A DNA stretch of 64,000 nt from Engelhardtia mirabilis (GCA_007751255.1 CP036296.1:2728001-2792000), one strand, 5' to 3'; counted from the first letter of the stretch, positions 23,848-32,484 are shown. Translations and numbers: made by a program. Notes: a model not told the origin generated them from the sequence alone.

Positions 23848-25487
23848 GCCTGGGGCGGCTCCTGGTCGCCTGGTGCCTGGCCCTGGTCGCGCTCTTGGTG
23901 ATCGGCGGCGCAGGTCCCCAGACGCCCTTGGCGGCCCTGTCTCCCACGGCAGTGGTGGCCCTCGCGTTGATCGTCGTGGTCGGGATCCCCGCCAGGGAGA
24001 CGGAGGGCATCCGGCAGCACACGGGCCTGGCCTTCGCATTGGGCCTGTCCGCCCTGGCCCCGCCCCTGGCCCTGGCTGCCGCGGTCGACGGCGCTCGGGG
24101 GGAGCCGGCCGCGGCCCGCGCCCTGGCCTTCGCGGCGGCGGCGTCGATTGCCGCCCTGGCCTGGGGCGCCCGTTGGTCGGCCCGTGGCCGAGCGGCCCAC
24201 CGGGTCCAGTCGGCCCTTCACTTCGGCATGGTGCTCGGACTGCCCCTGCTGGCGGCCGCCCTGGCCTGGGCCGGAAGGCCGGGCAACCACACGGTGGCCC
24301 TCTCCTCGTGGGTCGGTTGGAGCCCCGCCGGCTTCGTCTTCGGGATGGCGGGCGAGCGCGGCCTGCCGGCGCCCGCGGAGCTGCCCTGGATTCCGCCCAC
24401 CGCAGTCGCGCTCTTCGGCGCCCTCCTCGTGCGTGGAGTCGCGGCCGGCGCGGGGCGCTCGCCGCGCGCGGCCACGGCGGTCGTAGGGGCGTTGGTCGTC
24501 TGTCTGGGTTTCGGGAGCCAGGCCCGGGCGGGGGAGCAACGCTTGTTCCCAGCGCGGGTCGAGTTGACCGGGCCCTTGACGAGTGTGCGCTTCGATGCCG
24601 GCACGGCGGGGAGCCTGGCGCTCGACATCGATCTCGCTCCAGGGGAAGTGCGCGAGTTGGTCCTACCCCTGCCGATTCTCGGGGAGTTGGCGCGAAGCCT
24701 GGGTCCGGCTCCGACCGTGGTGGCGAGCGGCGGCGGCGGCGCGCGCTTGGTGGGCTGGGTCGAGAGCGATCCCCTCGGTCGCGCCTGGGAGCGGCTGCCG
24801 CGTGGGCTCAAGTCGCGCGCCGCGCCGGTTCCGAGCGGAGCTCCGGGCGGTTGGAGCACCGCAGGTCTGCTGGTGCTGGTCGCCTCGCTCGTGATCGCAA
24901 TTGGGGCCCTGCGGCGCGGAGGGTCGTTGGCCTGGGTCGCCATCCCTCTCCAGTTGGCCGTCGCGGCGTGCCTGCTCCTGGTGCCGTTCGGCATCCGCGA
25001 TCCGGACCCCGGGCGTGTCGAGGTGCAGGACCTGGATCTCGACGCCGGGGTGGCGGCCCGGGTCTTCGCCGCTCGCGATCGAGTGGACCTGGGGGCCGCC
25101 CCTTGGCCCGAGCGGGTCGAGACGATCCCCGATGGCGTGCCGGTCGAGGTTCGAGCGGCCCTGCGCGGAACGAACGTAGAGGTCGAAGCGGTTGCGGCAG
25201 GGGCGATCCTGGTGGGGCGCTCGGCCTCGACCCTGGATCGCGGGTCGTTCGCGCCTCGGGATGGCCGTTCAGCCCTGGAGGCGGGCCTGGGCCCCGGGGT
25301 CGTCGGGCACTGGCGCGCGGCTGACGGGACCTGGCAGGTCCCCGACGGTCCGCCGCCGGCCTGGGCCGCGGCCGGCTTGCCGCCGGGAGTTCCCGGCGCG
25401 GTGCTGCGCTCGGCGGACGGCCGGCGTTGGCGCCGGGCCAGCGGTCTGGAGATCGGATCGATCCTCCGGGCAGGACAGGGCTTGTGA
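23844..25487 (+). CDS. Multi-pass membrane protein of unknown function
   Basis: GTG 23844 overlaps the upstream stop as GTGA (547 aa). The N-terminal 230 residues hold about seven hydrophobic helices rich in Ala, Leu and Gly. A beta-rich extracytoplasmic region follows (about 235-340), then two more membrane segments (TAGLLVLVASLVIAIGALRR, VAIPLQLAVAACLLLVPFGI), and a C-terminal soluble domain. No family was recognised. Coupling to the FtsQ-like gene suggests a shared envelope role. Confidence 0.75.
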   Translation: MSLGRLLVAWCLALVALLVIGGAGPQTPLAALSPTAVVALALIVVVGIPARETEGIRQHTGLAFALGLSALAPPLALAAAVDGARGEPAAARALAFAAAASIAALAWGARWSARGRAAHRVQSALHFGMVLGLPLLAAALAWAGRPGNHTVALSSWVGWSPAGFVFGMAGERGLPAPAELPWIPPTAVALFGALLVRGVAAGAGRSPRAATAVVGALVVCLGFGSQARAGEQRLFPARVELTGPLTSVRFDAGTAGSLALDIDLAPGEVRELVLPLPILGELARSLGPAPTVVASGGGGARLVGWVESDPLGRAWERLPRGLKSRAAPVPSGAPGGWSTAGLLVLVASLVIAIGALRRGGSLAWVAIPLQLAVAACLLLVPFGIRDPDPGRVEVQDLDLDAGVAARVFAARDRVDLGAAPWPERVETIPDGVPVEVRAALRGTNVEVEAVAAGAILVGRSASTLDRGSFAPRDGRSALEAGLGPGVVGHWRAADGTWQVPDGPPPAWAAAGLPPGVPGAVLRSADGRRWRRASGLEIGSILRAGQGL

Positions 25488-25723
25488 GCGCCTTGGCACG
25501 TGGGTAGCCTGTCGGGCCCTTTTCGACGCCGATGTCGTCCGCGAACGCCACGTTCGCTGCGAGGCGCCGCCCCGGGGACCCCGATCCCGGCCAGGCCGCT
25601 CCTGACTCGACTGAGCTTGACTCAAACGCGAGTCCGACGACGAGCGTCCGCCCGAACAGCTCCGCCCCGCCACCAAGCCTGACGTCACCGCCGAAACGAA
25701 GAGGCGGAGGCCCATCGACCCCC

Positions 25724-26164
25724 ATGAAATCCACTCACGTTCGCGCTGCCGACATCCAGGAGCGCTGGTACGTCTTCGACGCTTCGACCCAGCCCCTGGG
25801 TCGCATGTCCGCGAAGATCGCGACCCTGTTGATGGGCAAGGACCAGCCCACGTACACGCCGAGCGAGCTCTGCGGAGCCCACGTCGTCGTGATCAACGCG
25901 GCCAAGGCTCAGGTGTCCGGCAAGAAGGACGACCAGAAGACCTACAACTTCTATTCCGGCTACCCGGGTGGATTGAAGGAACTCAGCCTCGAGACCATGC
26001 GAGAGCGGCGTCCCGCCGACATCGTGACCCTCGCCGTGCGTCGCATGCTGCCCAAGAATCGCCTCGGTCGTCAGATGCTGAAGCACCTGAAGGTCTACAG
26101 CGGCAACGACCACCCGCACACCGCCCAGCAGCCCGTGCCCTACGAGGCCCCCAGCCAGGGCTGA
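25724..26164 (+). CDS. rplM: 50S ribosomal protein L13
   Basis: This 146-aa protein is a normal length for L13. Typical features are W-Y-V-F-D-A near the N-terminus, LGRMSAKIATLLMGKD, HVVVINAAKAQVSGKK, the YPGGLKE segment, and AVRRMLPKNRLGRQMLKHLKVYSGNDHPH. ATG 25724 is preceded by GGAGG about 13 nt upstream. A longer in-frame extension (to 25532) was rejected because it is absent from the family. L13 is an early-assembling protein of the large subunit. The pairing with rpsI is the usual conserved operon. Confidence 0.97.
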   Translation: MKSTHVRAADIQERWYVFDASTQPLGRMSAKIATLLMGKDQPTYTPSELCGAHVVVINAAKAQVSGKKDDQKTYNFYSGYPGGLKELSLETMRERRPADIVTLAVRRMLPKNRLGRQMLKHLKVYSGNDHPHTAQQPVPYEAPSQG

Positions 26165-26178
26165 GCCCCTTTCATTCC

Positions 26179-26577
26179 ATGACCGTCAACAACCCGTACA
26201 CCTGGGGCCTCGGCCGCCGCAAGAGCGCTGTCGCCCGTGTTCGCATCAAGCCCGGCTCGGGAGCCTTCAACGTCAACGGCAAGCCCGTCGACGAGTTCTT
26301 CCCGACCATCCGCGATCGCAAGGCGTCCCAGTCGCCCTTGGCGCTGCTCGCCGAGGGCGAGAGCTACGACATCAACGCAACGGTCCACGGGGGCGGTCCC
26401 CACGGGCAGGCCGGCGCCGTGCGCCTGGGCCTCGGCCGCGCGCTCAAGGAGGTCAACCCGACCCACTTCGAGGACCTGCGCGAAGGCGGGCACCTCACCC
26501 GCGACCCGCGGATGAAGGAACGCAAGAAGCCTGGTCGTCGCGGCGCTCGCCGGGGCTTCCAGTTCTCGAAGCGCTGA
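26179..26577 (+). CDS. rpsI: 30S ribosomal protein S9
   Basis: This 132-aa protein lies 14 nt after rplM. Family hallmarks are TWGLGRRKSAVARVRIKPGSG, GQAGAVRLGLGRAL, the basic tail region RDPRMKERKKPGRRGARRGFQFSKR, and the invariant C-terminal S-K-R. The C-terminal tail reaches the ribosomal P site and contacts the tRNA anticodon loop. A terminator-like hairpin follows. Confidence 0.97.
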   Translation: MTVNNPYTWGLGRRKSAVARVRIKPGSGAFNVNGKPVDEFFPTIRDRKASQSPLALLAEGESYDINATVHGGGPHGQAGAVRLGLGRALKEVNPTHFEDLREGGHLTRDPRMKERKKPGRRGARRGFQFSKR

Positions 26578-26644
26578 TCGATCCACGAGCGTCCTGCGCG
26601 GTCTTCGGATCCGCTCGCTCGTCGCTCTCGGAGCTGTACTCTTC

Positions 26645-26682
26645 GGGCCGTGCGCCGTTCTTGGTGTGCGGCCCGTTTTCTT
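26645..26682 (+). terminator. Rho-independent terminator of rplM-rpsI
   Basis: GGGCCGTGCGCC (26645-26656) pairs, using three G-U pairs, with GGTGTGCGGCCC (26663-26674). It is followed by GTTTTCTT. It lies 67 nt after the rpsI stop. Confidence 0.75.
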
Positions 26683-26797
26683 GGACGGCCCGAGCGCAAC
26701 GTTCTTGCCCGACGCCTTGAAGTCCGCCGGGCGCACCGCACTGACCCAGCCCATTCCTCCAGCCCCTCGCCGCCTCGGCCCCAGCCCAACCAGTCCC

Positions 26798-27547
26798 ATG
26801 GCAGGTCATTCCCACGCCGCGAACGTCGCGCGCCGCAAGAACTCGGTCGACGCCAAGCGCGCGAAGATCTTCTCGAAGTGTGCCAAGGCGATCATCTCGG
26901 CCGTCAAGCAGGGCGGTCCCGATCCCGATCAGAACCTCAAGCTGCGCTACGCGATCGAGAAGGCCAAGGGCGACAACATGCCCAAGGACAACATCCAGCG
27001 CGCGATCAAGAGCGCGTCGGGTGACAAGGGCGGGGAGATGGAGGAGCTGATCTACGAGGGCTACGCGCCGGGCGGGGTGGCGGTGATGGTCACGGCCCTG
27101 ACCGACAACCGGGCGCGCACGGCTTCGGACCTCAAGCACATCTTCGACAAGCGCGGCGGCAACATGGGCTCACCGGGATCGGTGGGCTTCCTGTTCCAGT
27201 TTCGCTCGGTGTTCGTGGTCGAGACCGGGGAGCGGGACGAGGACGAGCTGACCGAGTTGGCCCTGGAGGTCGGCTGCGACGACGTGCAGGTGGCCGACGG
27301 CGCGGCGACGTTCTTCGCCGATCCGACCGAGTTCCTGGCGGTCAAGGACGGGCTCGAGGCCGCCGGTCTGGCGTTCATCAGCGCCGAGATCGGCTACGTA
27401 CCGGAGAACGACGTCGAGGTCCAAGACAAGGGAGACGCCAAGAAGATCCTGGCCCTGGTGGACGCCCTCGAGGACAACGACGACGTCCAGAACGTCTACG
27501 CGAACTTCTCGATCGACGACGAGTGGATCGACGAACTGACCCGCTGA
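26798..27547 (+). CDS. yebC: YebC/PmpR family protein (TACO1 fold)
   Basis: The 249-aa protein begins MAGHSHAANVARRKNSVDAKR, a variant of the family's MAGHSKWANIKHRK. Other landmarks are the KAIISAVKQGGPDPDQNLKLRYAIEKAKGDNMPKDNIQRAIK block, the EELIYEGYAPGGVAVMVTALTDNRARTASDLKHIFDKRGGNMG segment, and DDVQNVYANF near the end. YebC proteins act as transcription regulators (PmpR) and also ease translation of proline-rich stretches, as mitochondrial TACO1 does. ATG 26798 was chosen over a longer open frame starting at 26666. Confidence 0.95.
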   Translation: MAGHSHAANVARRKNSVDAKRAKIFSKCAKAIISAVKQGGPDPDQNLKLRYAIEKAKGDNMPKDNIQRAIKSASGDKGGEMEELIYEGYAPGGVAVMVTALTDNRARTASDLKHIFDKRGGNMGSPGSVGFLFQFRSVFVVETGERDEDELTELALEVGCDDVQVADGAATFFADPTEFLAVKDGLEAAGLAFISAEIGYVPENDVEVQDKGDAKKILALVDALEDNDDVQNVYANFSIDDEWIDELTR

Positions 27548-27722
27548 TGCCAGCGGCGCGGCGTTTCTCCGCCGAGGTCTGGGCTGATGGTTGAGGAAGG
27601 GGCTCCTGTCCCAGCTAGGGGAATGGGATCTTCTCTGTCGGGGCGGGAGGAGCGGGGGCGCAACTCCGCGGACATGCTTGGACGATCCCCAGGGAGGCCG
27701 CCGCGCGCGGTCCAACGACTAC

Positions 27723-27727
27723 GGAGG
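27723..27727 (+). promoter_or_regulatory. Shine-Dalgarno site that fixes a TTG start
   Basis: GGAGG lies 5 nt before TTG 27733. It is one of the few good SD sequences in the window and supports TTG as the start of the degenerate GGDEF gene. Confidence 0.7.
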
Positions 27728-27732
27728 AAAGC

Positions 27733-28677
27733 TTGAGCGCAGCAGCCGATCAGGACGCGCCCGCACGGCGCATGTGGGTCATCACCGAGGACGACAGCCT
27801 CTTCGACGAATGCGCGCGAGCGGCGTCGTCCATGGATGGTTGGGCGGCCAGCGGTCCACACCGTCTGGAAGAAGTGCTCGAGGTGCCCGCCGGCGCCGGG
27901 CTGGCCATCGTGGACGGCAAACTCGGCGGATCGGGGCCCTTCGTGGCCGCGCGACTGCTTTCCCTCGCGGGCGCGCCTCGCACGGTTCTAGTGCTGCCCG
28001 ATAGCGACGATCTGGTCGAGCCGATCGCGCGCTTCTGCGGCGCGGCGGGGGTACTCGCACGTGGCTTCGACCCTACGGAGCTGGCCGACATCGCGGCCGC
28101 CGTGGAACGCTTCTCGGGTCAGGGCAGCCACCCTGAAGAGCAGGCCGATCCCGTACTGCCGATGGCGCTGCTCGAAGAGCTGTCCGGCCAGGCGTCGCGC
28201 GGTGCCCAACTGATCGAGGCCCTCGCTGACCCCGAGACCAGCCTCTTCAACTACGAGTTCCTGACCTACAAGCTGGACGAGGAGTTCAAGCGCGCGCGGC
28301 GCTTCGGACAGCCCCTGTCCTGCGTGATGCTCGGGTTCGACGGCGAGGCCGACAGCGGCGTGCTGGGCAGCCTTGCCAGCATCTTCCTGCAAGCGGCCCG
28401 CGACACCGACATCCTCGGTCGCTTCGACATCTCGTCGTTCCTGTTCCTGCTGCCGAACACGCCCGCCCGCGGGGCCGAGGTCATGGCCAAGCGCATCCGC
28501 GAGTCGGCTGAACGCCTGGGCTTGGCCGACGTGATCGGCGACAGGCTCGAGCTCTCTGTCGGCATCGCGACCTTCCCCCACGCCAAGATTGGCCGCGCCG
28601 ACGACCTGTTCCGTCTTTCCCGCGAGGCCTTCCAGCGCGCTCAGGCCGACGGATCGGGAGTGCTCCACTCGATCTGA
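27733..28677 (+). CDS. Degenerate GGDEF-domain protein with receiver-like N-terminus
   Basis: The gene starts at TTG 27733 behind a strong SD (314 aa). Residues 10-130 have a receiver-like alternating pattern (MWVITEDDSLFDEC, GAGLAIVDGKLG, RTVLVLPDSDDLVEPI, AAGVLARGF). Residues about 165-314 have the GGDEF-domain layout: DPETSLFNYEFLTYKLDEEFKRARRFGQPLSCVMLGFD, the signature loop, then RLELSVGIATFPHAKIGRADDLFRLSREAFQRAQADG. The signature loop is G229-R-F-D-I instead of GG(D/E)EF, so GTP binding and cyclic-di-GMP synthesis are unlikely. It may be a signalling or binding protein. The gene is probably monocistronic. Confidence 0.82.
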   Translation: MSAAADQDAPARRMWVITEDDSLFDECARAASSMDGWAASGPHRLEEVLEVPAGAGLAIVDGKLGGSGPFVAARLLSLAGAPRTVLVLPDSDDLVEPIARFCGAAGVLARGFDPTELADIAAAVERFSGQGSHPEEQADPVLPMALLEELSGQASRGAQLIEALADPETSLFNYEFLTYKLDEEFKRARRFGQPLSCVMLGFDGEADSGVLGSLASIFLQAARDTDILGRFDISSFLFLLPNTPARGAEVMAKRIRESAERLGLADVIGDRLELSVGIATFPHAKIGRADDLFRLSREAFQRAQADGSGVLHSI

Positions 28678-28811
28678 ACTGCCGGCCCGAAGGGGGCGTG
28701 CTGCAGGTCGGGCGGCGTGCTCTCCCCCGCTTCTCTTGAAGCCTCGCGCCCGCCGCGGACGAGAGTCCAACCGGCCGCTCTGGCGGAAATAGACCCGACC
28801 CGAGCCGCGCA

Positions 28812-29987
28812 ATGGCTTGCGTGAGTCCCGCCCTCCGCGAGCACTCGGCGGCGGCAGATCCGCCCTCCGGGATCCCGGTCGTGTCCTTCGAGGAGGCCCG
28901 ATCGGCCCTTGCCGGCAACGAGCCCGAGGTCGCCCTCGCGGCGGCCAAGGCGGCGCTCGAGGGGGATTCCACGCAACAGGACCCGCGACTCGACGATTGG
29001 GAGCGACTGCGCGACCAGGCCTTGAGCGACGTTCGGATGCGTGCCGAGCGCCACCGACGCGCCGGCGAGCCGGGTGCCGCCGCCCGCTGGCTTGGACTGC
29101 TGCTGCGCTACGACGCGCGGGCGGCGAACTCGGTGCACTTGGCGTGGGACCAGCCGGTGCCGGTGGATGCGCCGCCGGTCGACGGATCGGACGGAGTCGG
29201 CAAGAGCAGCGCCGCGGGGCTGCCAGGGGGCCGAAGGACTGCACCCGTGGGGGGCCAGGGGCCTGTGCCCGTTGGGGGCCAGGGGCCTGTGCCCGTTGGG
29301 GGCCAGGGGCCTGTGCCCGTTGGGGGCCAGGGGCCCCTTGCCATCGGCGCCGCTCGGCGCTTTCGCTGGGCGATCGACGCCGCGGGCGAGTTCCTTTGTC
29401 TGGTCGTCGACGAGGTCGTCCTGGCAAGTGGGGGCGAGACCGCGCCGCGCCTGGTGCGCCGACCGTCCCTTCGCGGCGGCGGAAGCTGGTGCCTGGTCCG
29501 GGGTGCCGCAAGCGCCCTCGTGGACGGCCGCGAGCCCCAACGGGACTGCCTGCGTCTGCGTTCGGGCGCGCGGGTCGAGCTGGCGTCCACCGCGGAGCGA
29601 CCGCGGGTCTGTTTCACCCTGCGCTGCGACGACCCCGGCAGCCAATCGGCCCGGCTCGAGCTGGAGCGGGGCCTCGAGGCCGAGGGTGCCCAGGGGTTGC
29701 TGCTCATGGCAGAGGGGCGCGCCGGCCGCGTCAGCGTGGGAGCCGGGGTCCGTTCGCTGATTCGCTGCGACGACCTCGACCAGGCCCTCGAGCTGTGGAT
29801 CGAGGGGGATGGGCTGCACCTGCGCTCGCCCCGCAGGGGCACGCTGCAGCGCGGGGAAGAGAGCCTCGCGGTCACCCCCGGTTCCGAACAGCACTTGGCC
29901 TGGCCGCTGCGCTCCCGGGCAGACCTCGAGCTCGCCCCGACCCGCCCCGGAAGTCCGCCGCTCTGGATGCGGGTCGAGCCGCTCTAG
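28812..29987 (+). CDS. Hypothetical protein with VGGQGPVP repeats
   Basis: This 391-aa protein is not recognised. Residues 20-110 look helical (ALAGNEPEVALAAAKAALEGD, AGEPGAAARWLGLLLRYD) and resemble TPR-like units. Residues about 146-175 are an octapeptide repeat. The rest is beta-rich (FRWAIDAAGEFLCLVVDEVVLASGG, GRAGRVSVGAGVRSLIRCDDLDQALELWIEGDGLHL), with an arrangement that faintly resembles FHA domains. That comparison is too weak to name. It sits 44 nt upstream of a Ser/Thr kinase gene on the same strand, so a role as that kinase's partner is possible. Confidence 0.72.
   Translation: MACVSPALREHSAAADPPSGIPVVSFEEARSALAGNEPEVALAAAKAALEGDSTQQDPRLDDWERLRDQALSDVRMRAERHRRAGEPGAAARWLGLLLRYDARAANSVHLAWDQPVPVDAPPVDGSDGVGKSSAAGLPGGRRTAPVGGQGPVPVGGQGPVPVGGQGPVPVGGQGPLAIGAARRFRWAIDAAGEFLCLVVDEVVLASGGETAPRLVRRPSLRGGGSWCLVRGAASALVDGREPQRDCLRLRSGARVELASTAERPRVCFTLRCDDPGSQSARLELERGLEAEGAQGLLLMAEGRAGRVSVGAGVRSLIRCDDLDQALELWIEGDGLHLRSPRRGTLQRGEESLAVTPGSEQHLAWPLRSRADLELAPTRPGSPPLWMRVEPL
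29247..29334 (+). repeat. 24-bp in-frame tandem repeat coding V-G-G-Q-G-P-V-P
   Basis: About three and a half near-identical copies of a 24-bp unit encode VGGQGPVP. The copies are almost identical in DNA, which points to recent expansion and likely length variation between strains. Confidence 0.9.
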
Positions 29988-29990
29988 AAT
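29985..29990 (+). promoter_or_regulatory. -10-like hexamer TAGAAT
   Basis: TAGAAT overlaps the stop of the previous gene and lies 41 nt before ATG 30032 of the kinase gene. There is no convincing -35. Confidence 0.35.
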
Positions 29991-30031
29991 GTCCGCCCCG
30001 TCGCGCGTGAATCCCGCGCGGCTGCGAGCCG

Positions 30032-31384
30032 ATGGTCGACTGGGAAACCTTCTACTCCGACTTCCGCAAGCCCGACTTCGTCCCGGGCTACGAGATCCTG
30101 AACCGTCTCGGGGGCGGCGCGTTCGGCGAGGTCTACAAGGCGCGCAAGCGGTCGATCGGCAAGGCTTACGCGATCAAATTCCTCAAGGTCGGCGATCCCC
30201 AGGCGGCGCAGATCGTCGAGCGCGAGCTCTCCCACGCGCGCCTCTTCGCGGCCATCGAGCACCCCAACCTGGTCGCGATCGAGGACCTCGGCTCGGTCGC
30301 CGGTGTGCCCTATGTGGTGATGGGCTACGCCGGCGAGGACACCCTCGCCCGTCGCCTGCGTGACGGCGCCCTCGAGCGCCGGCTGGGCTTCGATCTGTTC
30401 GTGCAGGTCTGCCGCGGGGTGCTGGCCCTGCACGATCGCCAGTTGGTGCACTTCGACCTGAAGCCCTCCAACGTCTTCCTGCGCGGCGACGTGGCGCGGG
30501 TGGGGGACTACGGCCTGGCGAAGCTCTTGACCGATGGTCGCCAGACCCTGTCGATCGGTCGCGGCACGCCGCACTACATGGCACCCGAGGTGCTCAAGGG
30601 CCGGGCCGACCAGCGGGCCGACCTGTATTCGCTGGGCACGATGCTGTTCGAGGTCTTCGCGGGCCGCGTGCCGTTCGAGGGCGAGAGCGGCATCGCGGCG
30701 CTCCTGCGCGACGAGCGCAGCGAGATCGAGTACCCGGCCGACTTCCCGCCGCCCCTGCGCGAGGTGGTGGAGCGCTGCTTGGCGGTGGAGCCGGCCGAGC
30801 GCTACCAGTCGGTGGCCGAGCTCCTGACGGATCTCGATCAAACCGGGCGGCCGGGCGACTCGATTCGGTGGCCCTTCCCCGGCAAGGAGGGCTCGATCCC
30901 CGCCGGTCGCTTCGACCGTGCGCCGACCCCGCGTCCCGTGGGGGTCCCCGTCGGCGCCGACGTGGTCGAGTGGGAGACGCTGGACGGGCACTCGGGCAGT
31001 GGCTCGGACGAGGTCGGCGACGACCTCCTCGAGTGGTCCGCCCTCGACCGAGCGGGCGCCGAGCGCGAATCCGCGGATCCGAGCCTTCGACGCAGCACGT
31101 CGTCCTTCGGCGAAAGCAGGGCGAGCTTCGCCAGCGCGCCCACCGTGCCCGTGCCTCCTCGACACGACGGGGGCTTCGTGGGCGGCGTCGTGGCGGTGGG
31201 GGCCCTGGGCGTCGAGATGGTAGGGGCGATCTTCCAGGGACCCGCAAACCTGGCCTTCGCAGCCGGCTCGCGCGGCGTCGGGTCGGCCCTGCGCGGTCTG
31301 GGTGGGCTGGTGCGTTGGGCGGCCTTCAGCTTCCTGTTCGGCGGGCTGGTCGCCGTCGTATTGGTCGTGCTGCTCCTGCGCTGA
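30032..31384 (+). CDS. Ser/Thr protein kinase with C-terminal membrane segment
   Basis: This 450-aa protein carries a Hanks-type kinase domain at about residues 20-275. The Gly-rich loop is GGGAFGEVYKA, the ATP Lys is K49 in AIKFLK, the catalytic loop is H140-F-D142-L-K-P-S-N147, and the metal-binding motif is D159-Y-G. After it come GTPHYMAPEVLKG (P+1/APE) and DLYSLGTMLFEVFAG. All catalytic residues are kept, so it should be active. A polar linker of about 130 residues follows, then hydrophobic segments near 375-395 and 425-449 (FLFGGLVAVVLVVLLL), so it is probably tail-anchored with a cytoplasmic kinase. The ECF sigma factor gene follows 47 nt downstream. Confidence 0.93.
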   Translation: MVDWETFYSDFRKPDFVPGYEILNRLGGGAFGEVYKARKRSIGKAYAIKFLKVGDPQAAQIVERELSHARLFAAIEHPNLVAIEDLGSVAGVPYVVMGYAGEDTLARRLRDGALERRLGFDLFVQVCRGVLALHDRQLVHFDLKPSNVFLRGDVARVGDYGLAKLLTDGRQTLSIGRGTPHYMAPEVLKGRADQRADLYSLGTMLFEVFAGRVPFEGESGIAALLRDERSEIEYPADFPPPLREVVERCLAVEPAERYQSVAELLTDLDQTGRPGDSIRWPFPGKEGSIPAGRFDRAPTPRPVGVPVGADVVEWETLDGHSGSGSDEVGDDLLEWSALDRAGAERESADPSLRRSTSSFGESRASFASAPTVPVPPRHDGGFVGGVVAVGALGVEMVGAIFQGPANLAFAAGSRGVGSALRGLGGLVRWAAFSFLFGGLVAVVLVVLLLR

Positions 31385-31406
31385 ACCGCCGGGGCTGGCG
31401 TGCTGC

Positions 31407-31412
31407 TAAGAT
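31407..31412 (+). promoter_or_regulatory. -10-like hexamer TAAGAT
   Basis: TAAGAT lies between the kinase and the ECF sigma gene, 19 nt before GTG 31432. Confidence 0.35.
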
Positions 31413-31431
31413 CGCCGGTCGAAATTCTCCC

Positions 31432-32409
31432 GTGACTGCCTCCGACTCGACTCCCACCCACTCCGATTCCGCGGAGCCGGCCCCCGCCGTCCCCGGTCCC
31501 GACTGGTCGCCCGACATCGCCCGCCTCCAGGGTCACGACGACTCCGAGTGGTTGCAGGTCGAGCGCAGCTTTTGCGGACGCTTGCAGGCCTACGCCCAGC
31601 GCCGGACCGGTGACGTCCAGGCCGCCGAGGACATCGTCCAGGAGACGCTCCTCGGCGCGGTGCGTGGCATCCCGGACTTTGATCCGACCTACAGCTTCGA
31701 GCAGTTCCTGTTCGGCATCTGTCGCAACCGCACGATCGACCACCTGCGCCGACGCCGGGCGCGGGCGATCCAGGTCTCGGAGGACGAGGACGGGACGCCG
31801 GGTCTCGACTCGATGGTGCGCGAGAGCGAGACGCCCTCGGCGATCGTGCGGGGCATCGAGCTGTCGGAGCGCGCGCGGGGCCTGTTGGGCGAGATCCTGC
31901 GCGACTGGGTCGAGGAGACCTGGGCCGCGGGCGAGTTCGTCCGCCTGGCCGTGATCGAGGCGCTGTTCTCCGGGGGCTGGCGCAACCGCGATACCTGGAA
32001 ACGCTTCGGCCTGCGCGACGAAACCGCGGTGGCCGGGATCAAGTTCCGGGCCCTCAAGCGCCTGCGTCAGTTGGCCGCCGTGCGTGAGTCGGGCAGCGAC
32101 CTGCTGCGCCTGTTGGCGGCCGCCGAAGAGGGCCACCGCCTGCTCGACATGGACGTGCAGGAGATCTGGCGCGAGCGCCGGGTGAGCTGCCCCGCCAGGC
32201 ACTGGTTGGCCCTGGCGAGTTCCGGTGGCCTGGAAGAGGGGCCCGCCGGGTACATCAAGTTCCACCTGGAGGACATGCGTTGCCCCTGGTGCCTGGCGAA
32301 TCGCGACGACCTGTCCGACCCGGCCCTGGGTGACCAGCTCCGACCGCTGCTCGAGCGCCTCGAACGTGAGACGCTCGACTACCTCAACGAGCGACGCGAC
32401 CCGGTCTGA
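31432..32409 (+). CDS. ECF-type RNA polymerase sigma factor with C-terminal extension
   Basis: GTG 31432 was chosen (325 aa); the longer frame overlaps the kinase gene. Region 2 is clear: FCGRLQAYAQRRTGDVQAAEDIVQETLLGAVRGIPDFD, then YSFEQFLFGICRNRTIDHLRRRRAR, the -10 recognition helix. Region 4 is less typical (WRNRDTWKRFGLRDETAVAGIKFRALKRLRQ). The protein then continues for about 110 residues. That tail has HWLALASSGGLEEG and YIKFHLEDMRCPWCLANRDDL, with His and a CPWC pair that could bind zinc, recalling anti-sigma ZAS motifs. Some planctomycete ECF groups occur beside Ser/Thr kinases, so control by the neighbouring kinase is plausible but not shown. Confidence 0.88.
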   Translation: MTASDSTPTHSDSAEPAPAVPGPDWSPDIARLQGHDDSEWLQVERSFCGRLQAYAQRRTGDVQAAEDIVQETLLGAVRGIPDFDPTYSFEQFLFGICRNRTIDHLRRRRARAIQVSEDEDGTPGLDSMVRESETPSAIVRGIELSERARGLLGEILRDWVEETWAAGEFVRLAVIEALFSGGWRNRDTWKRFGLRDETAVAGIKFRALKRLRQLAAVRESGSDLLRLLAAAEEGHRLLDMDVQEIWRERRVSCPARHWLALASSGGLEEGPAGYIKFHLEDMRCPWCLANRDDLSDPALGDQLRPLLERLERETLDYLNERRDPV

Positions 32410-32484
32410 TTCGGCTCACGCCGACCGCACCGTTGCGTACTCGAGCCCTGACCCGGCCTCGGCCGACGACCGCTGCATCTGACG

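Noticed and set aside
25532..25723. N-terminal extension of L13
   Set aside because: L13 starts at about 25724 in the family, and the extra sequence is Ser/Arg-rich without homologous pattern.
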